Shown: positions 43,910 through 51,184 of the stretch, in pieces
Layout of the letters: each line of letters opens with the position of its first letter
Position numbering within the stretch: position 1 is the first letter of the stretch
DNA from: Hyphomicrobium sp. 99
GTDB lineage: Bacteria; Pseudomonadota; Alphaproteobacteria; Rhizobiales; Hyphomicrobiaceae
Length of the DNA stretch: 64,000 nt
Direction of reading: 5' to 3'
NCBI RefSeq assembly: GCF_000384335.2
Contig: NZ_KQ031382.1
Coordinates: 2,677,545 to 2,741,544, forward strand
Notes under the pieces: model-generated
What the model was told of the DNA's origin: nothing
Database searches by the model: none
Seen by the model: only the letters and a program-made list of their open reading frames with translations
Program-made: the position numbers and the translations under genes

Positions 43910-45106
43910 TCAGCCCGTCAGAACCACACCCGCATCGACCGGCCAGTCGAGCCAGACGCTGTCTTCCCAGCTGATCGACCGTTCCACAGTATGCGCAGCG
44001 TTGGCCCGAAGCGCCGTAATGCGTTCGCCGGGCGCCGTGCGGACATGATAATGAGAGATCGATCCGAGATAGCCGATGTCCTCGACTTTCCCCGGAATGA
44101 CATTGACCGCACTTGCCGGCTGCTCGTGCGAGATGCGGATTTTCTCCGGCCGCAGCGCCAGCCACACCTGTTGACCGACCGTCACCGGCTCTGAGCTGCG
44201 GGTTTTGAAAGCGTAACCGTCTTTCGCATTGATCTCGATGCAGCCATCACCGATCGCGGAGACTGTTCCCTCGAAGATATTCACGTCGCCGATGAAGCCT
44301 GCGATGTAGCGCGTCTTCGGATTCTCGTAGATATCGCCGGGCGTCGCGACCTGAACGAGGACGCCCTTCTCCATCACGGCAATGCGGCTCGCGACCGTCA
44401 TCGCCTCTTCCTGATCGTGCGTGACGATGATGAAAGTCGTGCCCGTCGTTTCCTGAATGTGCATCAACTCGAATTGAGCCTGCTGGCGCAGCTTCTTGTC
44501 GAGAGCGCCGAGCGGCTCGTCGAGCAACACGATGCGCGGCTTCTTGGCGATCGCCCGCGCCAGCGCTACGCGCTGCTGCTGTCCGCCGGATAGCTGGTTA
44601 GGTTTGCGTTTTGCGAACTGGCGAAGCTCCAGCATGCCCATGGCTTCGTCGACACGTTCGGCAATCAAGTTTTTGGGCATGCCCTCCTGGCGCAGTCCAA
44701 AACCGATGTTTCGCTCGACCGTCATATGCGGAAAGAGCGCGTACGACTGGAACATCATGTTCACAGGGCGCTGATACGGGGGAAGGTCCGTGATGTCCTG
44801 GCCCGCCACGATCATCCGGCCCTGCGTCGGCTTCTCGAAACCTGCGAGCATTCTGAGGAGCGTGCTCTTTCCGCAGCCCGACGGCCCGAGCAACGCGAAG
44901 AATTCTCTTTCATAGATGTCGAGCGTCACATCATTGACGGCGACGAAGTCGTCGAACCGTTTCGTCACCCCCTCGAAGCGAACGATCGGCGGCAAGTTCG
45001 GATTTTTCCAAGGCGCAAATCCCGACTGCGGCGCAGCCGTACGCGGTCCTGCACGCTGTGAAGAGGCATTGCTTGCCTGTGGATCGCGCGCAGTCACAAC
45101 GGTCAT
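43910..45106 (-). CDS. potG: Polyamine ABC transporter ATP-binding protein PotG-like
   Basis: 398 residues: Walker [11 protein letters not shown]-loop [11 protein letters not shown], signature LSGGQQQR, Walker [12 protein letters not shown], His in VTHDQEEAM. The C-terminal TOBE domain ([29 protein letters not shown]) is present. It energises uptake by PotHI with the PotF-like binding protein. The first 35 residues are disordered. It follows potF across a strong terminator. Confidence 0.92.
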   Translation of the reverse strand: MTVVTARDPQASNASSQRAGPRTAAPQSGFAPWKNPNLPPIVRFEGVTKRFDDFVAVNDVTLDIYEREFFALLGPSGCGKSTLLRMLAGFEKPTQGRMIVAGQDITDLPPYQRPVNMMFQSYALFPHMTVERNIGFGLRQEGMPKNLIAERVDEAMGMLELRQFAKRKPNQLSGGQQQRVALARAIAKKPRIVLLDEPLGALDKKLRQQAQFELMHIQETTGTTFIIVTHDQEEAMTVASRIAVMEKGVLVQVATPGDIYENPKTRYIAGFIGDVNIFEGTVSAIGDGCIEINAKDGYAFKTRSSEPVTVGQQVWLALRPEKIRISHEQPASAVNVIPGKVEDIGYLGSISHYHVRTAPGERITALRANAAHTVERSISWEDSVWLDWPVDAGVVLTG

Positions 45107-45167
45107 GTTTGACGTCCCTAAATCGACTCCATCGGCCCCAATTCCGATGGGGAGTGTAAAAAGAAAA

Positions 45168-45195
45168 AACCGCGCCAGTTTTTGCTGGCGCGGTT
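45168..45195 (-). terminator. Strong hairpin between potF and potGHI
   Basis: Perfect 11-bp stem AACCGCGCCAG/CTGGCGCGGTT, loop TTTTTG. Leftwards it is followed by TTTTCTTTT, and rightwards by TTT, so it can stop transcription on either strand. Its place between potF and potG means most leftward transcripts should end after potF, giving more binding protein than channel. Confidence 0.8.
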
Positions 45196-45200
45196 TTTGG

Positions 45201-46310
45201 TTATTGCCCTGTCGTGATCCGTGTCCACATTCGGGTTACGATCCGTTGAGTTTTGTTGTCCCATGCCGTCTTCACATAGAGCTTCTTGAACGTCTCGGGA
45301 TCCGGATACACCGCCGGGTTCTTCAGAACACTCTCGTCGATATCCTTCTGCGAGGCAAGGTTGCCGTTGGCGTATTGAATGAAGTTCGACGCCTTAGCCA
45401 TCACTTCGGGCCGGTTGAGATAGTTAAGGAAGATGTGCGCCTCCTCGACATCCTTGGCATCCGCGGGGATGGCCATCATGTCGAACCACATCTGGGTACC
45501 TTCCTTCGGAATGTGATACTTGACCACCTGGCCGTTCTTGGCATCGGTTGCGCGCGTACCGGCCTGAAGGATATCGCCTGACCAGCCGAGCGCCATGCAG
45601 ATGTCGCCATTGGCAAGCGCGTTGATGTATTCCGAAGAGTGGAACTTCTTGATGTAAGGCCGGATCTTCATCATCAGATCTTCGGCCTTCTTGAAATCCT
45701 CTTCCTTGGTGGTGTTGGGATCGAGGCCCAGATAGTTGAGGACAACCGGGAGAATATCTTCCGGTGAATCAAGCACGTAAATTCCGCAATCCTTGAACTT
45801 GGCGGCATTCTCCGGCTTCAAGATGATATCAAGAGAATCGACCGGAGCATCCGGCATGCGCTCCTTGACCTTGGCTTCGTTGTAGCCAACACCGGTCGTG
45901 CCCCACATCCAGTTCATTGCGTACTGGTTGCCGGGGTCATACTGGGCAACACGATTGTAGACCTCGGGCCAAGCGTTCGCGAAGTTGGGGATCTTGGACT
46001 TGTCGAGCTTCTGGAAGACGCCAGCTTTGATCTGACGCGACAGGAACGACCCGGTCGGCACGACGACATCGTATCCGCTGCCGCCCGCTAGAAGCTTCGT
46101 TTCCAGAACTTCGTTGCTGTCAAAAACGTCGTAGACAACCTTAATGCCGGTCTCTTTGGTGAAGTCCGTCAGGATCTGCGGGTCGATGTAGTCCGACCAG
46201 TTGTAGACCTTGACTACCCTGTCTTCTGCATATGCGCCCGCACTGACTAACGTAACTGCAGACGCAATTAAGCACGCGGCGCAGCGCACCACTTTCCCTA
46301 CCGTTAACAT
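45201..46310 (-). CDS. potF: Putrescine/spermidine-binding periplasmic protein PotF-like
   Basis: 369 residues: signal peptide (CAACLIASAVTLVSAGAYA) then DRVVKVYNWSDYIDPQILTDF, the standard beginning of PotD/PotF proteins, and FDSNEVLETKLLAGGSGYDVVVPTG, ALGWSGDILQAG. It captures polyamine in the periplasm. Adjacent PuuB- and PuuA-like genes indicate putrescine. First gene of the leftward transporter operon. Confidence 0.92.
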   Translation of the reverse strand: MLTVGKVVRCAACLIASAVTLVSAGAYAEDRVVKVYNWSDYIDPQILTDFTKETGIKVVYDVFDSNEVLETKLLAGGSGYDVVVPTGSFLSRQIKAGVFQKLDKSKIPNFANAWPEVYNRVAQYDPGNQYAMNWMWGTTGVGYNEAKVKERMPDAPVDSLDIILKPENAAKFKDCGIYVLDSPEDILPVVLNYLGLDPNTTKEEDFKKAEDLMMKIRPYIKKFHSSEYINALANGDICMALGWSGDILQAGTRATDAKNGQVVKYHIPKEGTQMWFDMMAIPADAKDVEEAHIFLNYLNRPEVMAKASNFIQYANGNLASQKDIDESVLKNPAVYPDPETFKKLYVKTAWDNKTQRIVTRMWTRITTGQ

Positions 46311-46779
46311 TGGAATTCCTCCAGAACCCGTCGCAACCAGGACGCCCGAAAAGAGCGGTTTAGTCGCAAACAGCCGCTCTCATCGGCGTTTTGCTAAACA
46401 TCCGATATACTGCGCAATTAAATTGCGGAGCACAACAGATCAGTTAAAGAAATATTGAAGTAATCATCGTCAGCATAAGGAGTAAAAAGCCAAACTAAAC
46501 TGCGCGTACTTGAGGCATGTGCTACCCTGTTGAACAGTTGCATGATCTCATCGGTTCGGGGGGCGGCAAAAGCTATGCTTCACGGCTGCTATTGAGGTTC
46601 CTTCGTCGGCCGGGTTAAGCTCGATGGCTTTCTGACCTCGAAAATCCAACATGTCTGACGATCGCTTAAAGCAAAATGCGGGCTTGGCCGATAACAGGCT
46701 TGGCAGCAGCCGTGACGCATTTCTTCGATCCCACCGACGAGCCGCAGAAACAAATAATGCAAATTACTCAGGTGTCCTT
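46311..46779. promoter_or_regulatory. Divergent intergenic region between potF and the PuuA-like gene
   Basis: 469 bases with no gene I can support, containing the promoters of both directions. It is A/T-richer than its neighbours around 46380-46480. In-frame codons run from an ATG at 46651 into the synthetase gene, so a longer N-terminus cannot be fully excluded. A GC-rich stretch at about 46555-46615 could fold, but matches no RNA I recognise. Confidence 0.35.
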
Positions 46780-48180
46780 ATGACCGCCCCACCCGCACGG
46801 ATCCTCAACGAAGACGGTGACTTCGGCGCCGGCTCGACGCCCGAAGCGCTTCGCGATTGGCTTCGTCAGCACCGCATCGAGGAAATTGATTGTGCTGTAC
46901 CTGACATCGCAGGCGTTGCCCGCGGCAAGACGATGCCAGCCGAGAAGTTCGTAAAGCTCGATGCGGTACACCTTCCGATCTCGATCTTCCATCAGACGAT
47001 TACAGGCGATTACGTCGGCTTCGAAGAGGACGGCCAGCAACTCTACGCCGAAAGCGACCTGATGATGGTGCCGGATCTTTCGACCATCCGGCCCGCTCCA
47101 TGGGCATCGAGCCCGACTGCCCAGGTTATTCACGACGCACAATGGCAGAGCGGAGATCCCGTTGAGATCGCACCGCGCAACGTGCTGAAGCGTGTCGTCG
47201 ATCTTTACGCGAAAGAAGGCTGGGTGCCGGTCGTCGCGCCCGAACTCGAATTCTATCTGACGAAGACCAATCCCGATCCCGACTATCCGCTCGAACCGCC
47301 GATGGGGCGTTCGGGTCGCCCGGGCGCTGGTCGCCAAGCCTACAGCCTCGGCGCTGTCGACGAATATGACAAGATCGTCGACGACATCTACGAGTTTGCC
47401 GAGCGCCAGTATCTGAAGATCGATACGATCATTCAGGAAGGCGGCGCGGCTCAGCTCGAGATCAACTTGCTGCACGGCGATCCCGTCGATCTCGCCGATC
47501 AGGTTTTCCTCTTCAAGCGGACAATTCGGGAAGCTGCATTCGCCCAAAATTGCTACGCGACGTTCATGGCCAAGCCCCTTGCCAACGAGCCCGGCAGCGC
47601 CATGCACGTGCATCAAAGCGTCGTCGATGCGAAGACGGGGAAGAACATCTTCACGCAGGGGAACGGCGAACCGAGCAAGCTGTTCTTCAACTTCCTCGCG
47701 GGTCAGCAGGCCTACCTGCCCGCCGCGATGTGCTTGATCGCACCCTACGTCAATTCCTATCGCCGCCTCGTGCCGAATGGCGCCGCGCCGATCAACGTCG
47801 AATGGGGCTACGACAATCGTTCGGCTGGATTGCGAGTGCCCATCTCGCCGGCATCGGCGCGACGTGTTGAAAATCGCCTCGCCGGCGCCGATTCAAATCC
47901 CTATGTGGCGCTCGCAGCTAGCCTCGCCTGCGGCTATCTCGGAATGAAAAACGAGCTAGAACCGCGGCAGGCGGTCGTCGGCAATGCCTACCGAAACGAC
48001 CATCAGCTGCCGCGTGGCCTGCTTGAAGCCCTGACGGATTTCGAGGAGAACACAGCGCTTCATGACATTCTCGGCAAACGCTTCTGCCACGTCTACCTCG
48101 CCTTGAAGCGCAGCGAATTCGAAGAATTCATGCGCGTCATCAGCCCGTGGGAGCGCGAGCATCTTCTGCTGAGCGTCTAA
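46780..48180 (+). CDS. Glutamine synthetase family protein, gamma-glutamylputrescine synthetase-like (PuuA-like)
   Basis: 466 residues from ATG 46780 (AGGTG 6 bases upstream). Glutamine-synthetase catalytic domain: GWVPVVAPELEFYL (metal-binding Glu), GGAAQLEINLLHGDP, ANEPGSAMHVHQSV (His), and SYRRLVPNGAAPINVEWGYDNRS (ATP/ammonia region), NRLAGADSNPYVALAA. Such GlnA-like enzymes with short N-termini ligate glutamate to putrescine or other amines. The neighbouring PuuB-like and pot genes point to gamma-glutamylation of putrescine rather than nitrogen assimilation. Confidence 0.88.
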   Translation: MTAPPARILNEDGDFGAGSTPEALRDWLRQHRIEEIDCAVPDIAGVARGKTMPAEKFVKLDAVHLPISIFHQTITGDYVGFEEDGQQLYAESDLMMVPDLSTIRPAPWASSPTAQVIHDAQWQSGDPVEIAPRNVLKRVVDLYAKEGWVPVVAPELEFYLTKTNPDPDYPLEPPMGRSGRPGAGRQAYSLGAVDEYDKIVDDIYEFAERQYLKIDTIIQEGGAAQLEINLLHGDPVDLADQVFLFKRTIREAAFAQNCYATFMAKPLANEPGSAMHVHQSVVDAKTGKNIFTQGNGEPSKLFFNFLAGQQAYLPAAMCLIAPYVNSYRRLVPNGAAPINVEWGYDNRSAGLRVPISPASARRVENRLAGADSNPYVALAASLACGYLGMKNELEPRQAVVGNAYRNDHQLPRGLLEALTDFEENTALHDILGKRFCHVYLALKRSEFEEFMRVISPWEREHLLLSV

Positions 48181-48185
48181 TAAAC

Positions 48186-48228
48186 GAGACCGGCCTTCCT
48201 GCTCTTGCCTGCCGGAAGGCCCCGTCTC
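48186..48228 (+). terminator. Hairpin after the PuuA-like gene
   Basis: GAGACCGGCCTTCC pairs with GGAAGGCCCCGTCTC across a 14-base loop, starting 6 bases after the stop codon. There is no clear U-run. Confidence 0.45.
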
Positions 48229-48502
48229 GCCGCTCTGACGGCACCCCCCTCTCAGGGGCACCACTCGAATTCCATTCAAAAAGCAAATTTGAACGCGGTC
48301 CCATGAAGACGGCCGCGGTTATGTCGCTTTCTATCGATGCCGGTGAGGAATTGTTAATGCTGCGCGCAAACAAGTTCCAATTTTCCACCAATCTTGGATT
48401 GATTTCAAATACTGCAGAGCAAAATGACTGAAGCGGACGGGCAATCTTGCGAGCCTTGAACACATCCGTGCATGCGTTCGAGCCGGGGGTGGATTCAAAT
48501 CG
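48229..48502 (+). promoter_or_regulatory. Upstream region of the Phc-like operon
   Basis: No convincing gene; a 42-codon frame from ATG 48303 is not supported by conservation I can recognise. It must contain the promoter of the signalling operon. I see no textbook -35/-10 pair. Confidence 0.3.
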
Positions 48503-49648
48503 ATGACGTTAAAGGCAGAGACCTTGGCTGATAGAAAAAGCGAAACCATTCTCTTCGTCGATGACGAACCGCTTTCGCTGAAATACTTCAAAAGCTCGAT
48601 CGGCAAATACGCCAACGTTGTCACGGCGAGTAGCCCAGAAGCAGGCTTGCAGATCCTGGCGACGGCCGGCAACGACATTTCAGTTGTCGTCAGCGACGAG
48701 CGCATGCCGCGTGACAGCGGCGTGTCCTTTCTGAGCGAAGTCCGAAAATCATGGCCCTCAACAGTCCGTGTACTGACGAGCGCCTACGCCAATATCGATA
48801 ATCTCCAGCAGGCAATCAATGCGGCGGCGATCTATCGCTTCGTGCCGAAACCCTGGAATCTCGACGAATTATGCGAGGCGATGGAAGACGCCCTCCACGT
48901 CGAGCGGTCCGCTGCAGCCCTAGCCGAACCAGTGCTCGGTCCGAGCACTCGCGGAGACGCGGAAAGTGCAAATCTCGCCCTCCTCGGCATTCTCGCCAGC
49001 GGCCTCGAAGCCCCGTTGAAATCGCTGGATACCGAAGCGGAGCTACTCGCCGAGTTGAGCCTTCCCGGTTCGTTGGATTCTTCCAACCCCGTCGGGACGT
49101 CATATCTGGGATCGTGGGCATCCCGGCTGCGGCTTGGAAAGATGGCCACATCTGCTGCGCAAATCCGCCGTGACGTTGAACACTGCCGGTCGCTCGCAAG
49201 CTCCATTGGCAATCTCGTCCGCAGCCTCGCTGAGCCCGCCGTCACTCAAACGTCATCAATGGCCGACACCATTTCCGAAGTTGCCGAACAAGCTGTGATC
49301 TCTCACTCCGGTAGAGCCTTCGGCGGACCCGGCATCGGCCAGGACTTCGCCTACCGCATGCCCCGCGAGATTATGAAGTTCGTACTGACGAATTTGCTCC
49401 GCAGTGCGACAAAATCATCTTTTTCAAGCCTCGACACGTTCCCGAGAGTGGAATTGATTTCCGGTGCCGAACATAACGAGGTTCGAATCACTTCGGTGTT
49501 GGAACGTGAACAGCCTTTAGCGCTGGAAAATAATCAGTCGTGGAGGACGGTCCGCTGTGCCCTTTGGGCGTTCGGAGGCGAACTCCTCTCCTCCATTGAT
49601 AAAACTTTGAGCACATCTACACTGACCATGTGCCTCCCGAAGGCATAA
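48503..49648 (+). CDS. Response regulator with degenerate histidine-kinase-like output (PhcR/PhcQ-like)
   Basis: 381 residues. Receiver domain 15-130: acidic pair Asp20/Asp21 (FVDDEP), phosphoacceptor Asp65 (VVSDERMP), Thr92, Lys116 in VPKPWN. Residues 150-381 look like a worn histidine kinase: a helical segment LALLGILASGLEAPLKSL where the phospho-His motif should be but no His, and an ATPase-like part with the N-box-like IMKFVLTNLLRSATKSSF but no glycine boxes. Ralstonia PhcR is described as a receiver with a sensor-kinase-like C-terminus. First gene of a four-gene block; 134 bases precede the methyltransferase gene. Confidence 0.78.
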   Translation: MTLKAETLADRKSETILFVDDEPLSLKYFKSSIGKYANVVTASSPEAGLQILATAGNDISVVVSDERMPRDSGVSFLSEVRKSWPSTVRVLTSAYANIDNLQQAINAAAIYRFVPKPWNLDELCEAMEDALHVERSAAALAEPVLGPSTRGDAESANLALLGILASGLEAPLKSLDTEAELLAELSLPGSLDSSNPVGTSYLGSWASRLRLGKMATSAAQIRRDVEHCRSLASSIGNLVRSLAEPAVTQTSSMADTISEVAEQAVISHSGRAFGGPGIGQDFAYRMPREIMKFVLTNLLRSATKSSFSSLDTFPRVELISGAEHNEVRITSVLEREQPLALENNQSWRTVRCALWAFGGELLSSIDKTLSTSTLTMCLPKA

Positions 49649-49782
49649 TTCCTCGGGGTGTATCTCCAAGGCATTGATATTCCGAATTCATCTAAACGGT
49701 TTCTAAATTACGCAGGGCCAAACTGAACCAATGTGATAATCTTTGTTTACCCACATTGTCGTTCAGTTATGGAGCAGTCCCC

Positions 49783-51180
49783 TTGCGCATCGAACGAGAT
49801 ATTGATCGCACGGTCTCTTTTAGAAGCAGCCAGGGCACGGTCTTTCGCGGAACCCTGAGCAAGCTCTCAAGACGCAATATTGTCTTCGAGATCTACAATC
49901 CATTTTCACCCGTCCAGACCAGCGAGGTCCTCAGCGATCTCAAGGTGCGACGCGGCAAGAACCTCGTCTATCAGGGTGATGCGGTCGTAACCGGCATCGT
50001 CACCACGAGCATTCTCGTGGTCGTGTCCGCGACGCTGGTCAATCAGTGGTCCGCAGTCGACGCAATCATCTCGGACCCCGCCGGACTCGGATCCGAGGTC
50101 GGCCGTTTCGTCGATGAGTGGGATCGGGCTAACAAGCTCCAGCCGAACTATCAGCTCAAAGTCGCTGATCTCCGGTCATTTCTGAGCGACTTGAGCTTCT
50201 GGTTGGATCAGGTCGACCTGGCGATCGAAGGCGAACCCGGCGCGAGCCATGCCGTTCTCGACCCTGAAAGATATGAAGAGATCAAAGCGCCTGTGATGCC
50301 GCGCCTGACACAGCTCTTTCTCGAACTCGAGGAAGCGTGCCGCCAGCTCGAAGTCGACGAGGTCGAAAATCATAAGCAGCTGGCCCAGCGCGATCTGCTG
50401 CCGCTAATGATGGCTTCGCCCTTCTTCAACCGTGTCTATTCCAAGCCCCTCGGCTACGCGGGCGACTATGAGATGGTCAACATGATGTTCCGCAAGGAGC
50501 GTCGTGGAAAAACGACCTATGGCCAGATTATTAATGATTGGTTGCTGAACGGCGGACCACCCGAAGCACACCGCAACCGCATCTACATGCTCGGAAAGAT
50601 GCTCGACAAGGCAGCTGAAGAAGCAGCGGCGGCGAACAAGCAACTCCGTATTTTGAACGTCGGCTGCGGGCCGGTGCAGGAACTCCAGCTCTTCCTTTCG
50701 AAGAACAAGGAAGCCCACCGCTTCTCCTTTGATCTGCTTGACTTTAACGCCGAAACGCTCGCCTACGCCAAACGCCAGATCGAGGCGGCGACAGCCGGCA
50801 GCGAAGAAGCGCCGAAGGTGACATATATCCTGAAGACCGTGCAGGATCTTTTGCGCCAAGCCATTGAGCTTCCGGAGAATTCCAAGACCTACGACATCAT
50901 CTATTGTGCCGGCCTGTTCGATTACCTCTCCGACCGCGTCTGCACCAAACTGGTACGCCTGTTTTATCAGTGGTGTGAACCTGGCGGACGCGTGATCGTG
51001 ACAAATGTGCATTCGTCAAACCCTGTGAAAGGTTTGATGGAGCATATTATGGAGTGGCACCTCGTGATGCGTGACGAGTCGGATATGGTCCGGCTTGCCC
51101 CTGATCTTGGGCCGCTAAAGATTTATACAGATGAGACGGGTATCAACGTCTTTCTGGAGATAGATAAACCGACCGTTTGA
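49783..51180 (+). CDS. PhcB-like SAM-dependent methyltransferase with PilZ-like N-terminal domain
   Basis: 465 residues. N-terminal about 100 residues (RTVSFRSSQGTVFRGTLSKLSRRN...VVTGIVTTSILVVVSATLV) look like a PilZ-type beta-barrel. The rest is a class I methyltransferase: GYAGDYEMVNMMF (about 224-236), motif I RILNVGCGPVQELQLFL (about 289), DLLDFNAETL, and YCAGLFDYLSDRV. Relatives are annotated as 3-hydroxypalmitic acid methyl ester synthesis proteins (PhcB), which make the quorum signal from a 3-hydroxy fatty acid. Start: TTG at 49783 with GGAG 8 bases upstream; TTG at 49756 has no ribosome site. The kinase gene starts 4 bases after its stop. Confidence 0.78.
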   Translation: MRIERDIDRTVSFRSSQGTVFRGTLSKLSRRNIVFEIYNPFSPVQTSEVLSDLKVRRGKNLVYQGDAVVTGIVTTSILVVVSATLVNQWSAVDAIISDPAGLGSEVGRFVDEWDRANKLQPNYQLKVADLRSFLSDLSFWLDQVDLAIEGEPGASHAVLDPERYEEIKAPVMPRLTQLFLELEEACRQLEVDEVENHKQLAQRDLLPLMMASPFFNRVYSKPLGYAGDYEMVNMMFRKERRGKTTYGQIINDWLLNGGPPEAHRNRIYMLGKMLDKAAEEAAAANKQLRILNVGCGPVQELQLFLSKNKEAHRFSFDLLDFNAETLAYAKRQIEAATAGSEEAPKVTYILKTVQDLLRQAIELPENSKTYDIIYCAGLFDYLSDRVCTKLVRLFYQWCEPGGRVIVTNVHSSNPVKGLMEHIMEWHLVMRDESDMVRLAPDLGPLKIYTDETGINVFLEIDKPTV

Positions 51181-51184
51181 CGGC

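Noticed and set aside
46651..46779. Longer N-terminus of the PuuA-like synthetase from ATG 46651
   Set aside because: The 43 extra residues are unlike the family, and AGGTG precedes the ATG at 46780.
49480..49492. GGTTCGAATCAC resembling a tRNA T-loop
   Set aside because: It lies in-frame inside a response regulator gene, with no cloverleaf.
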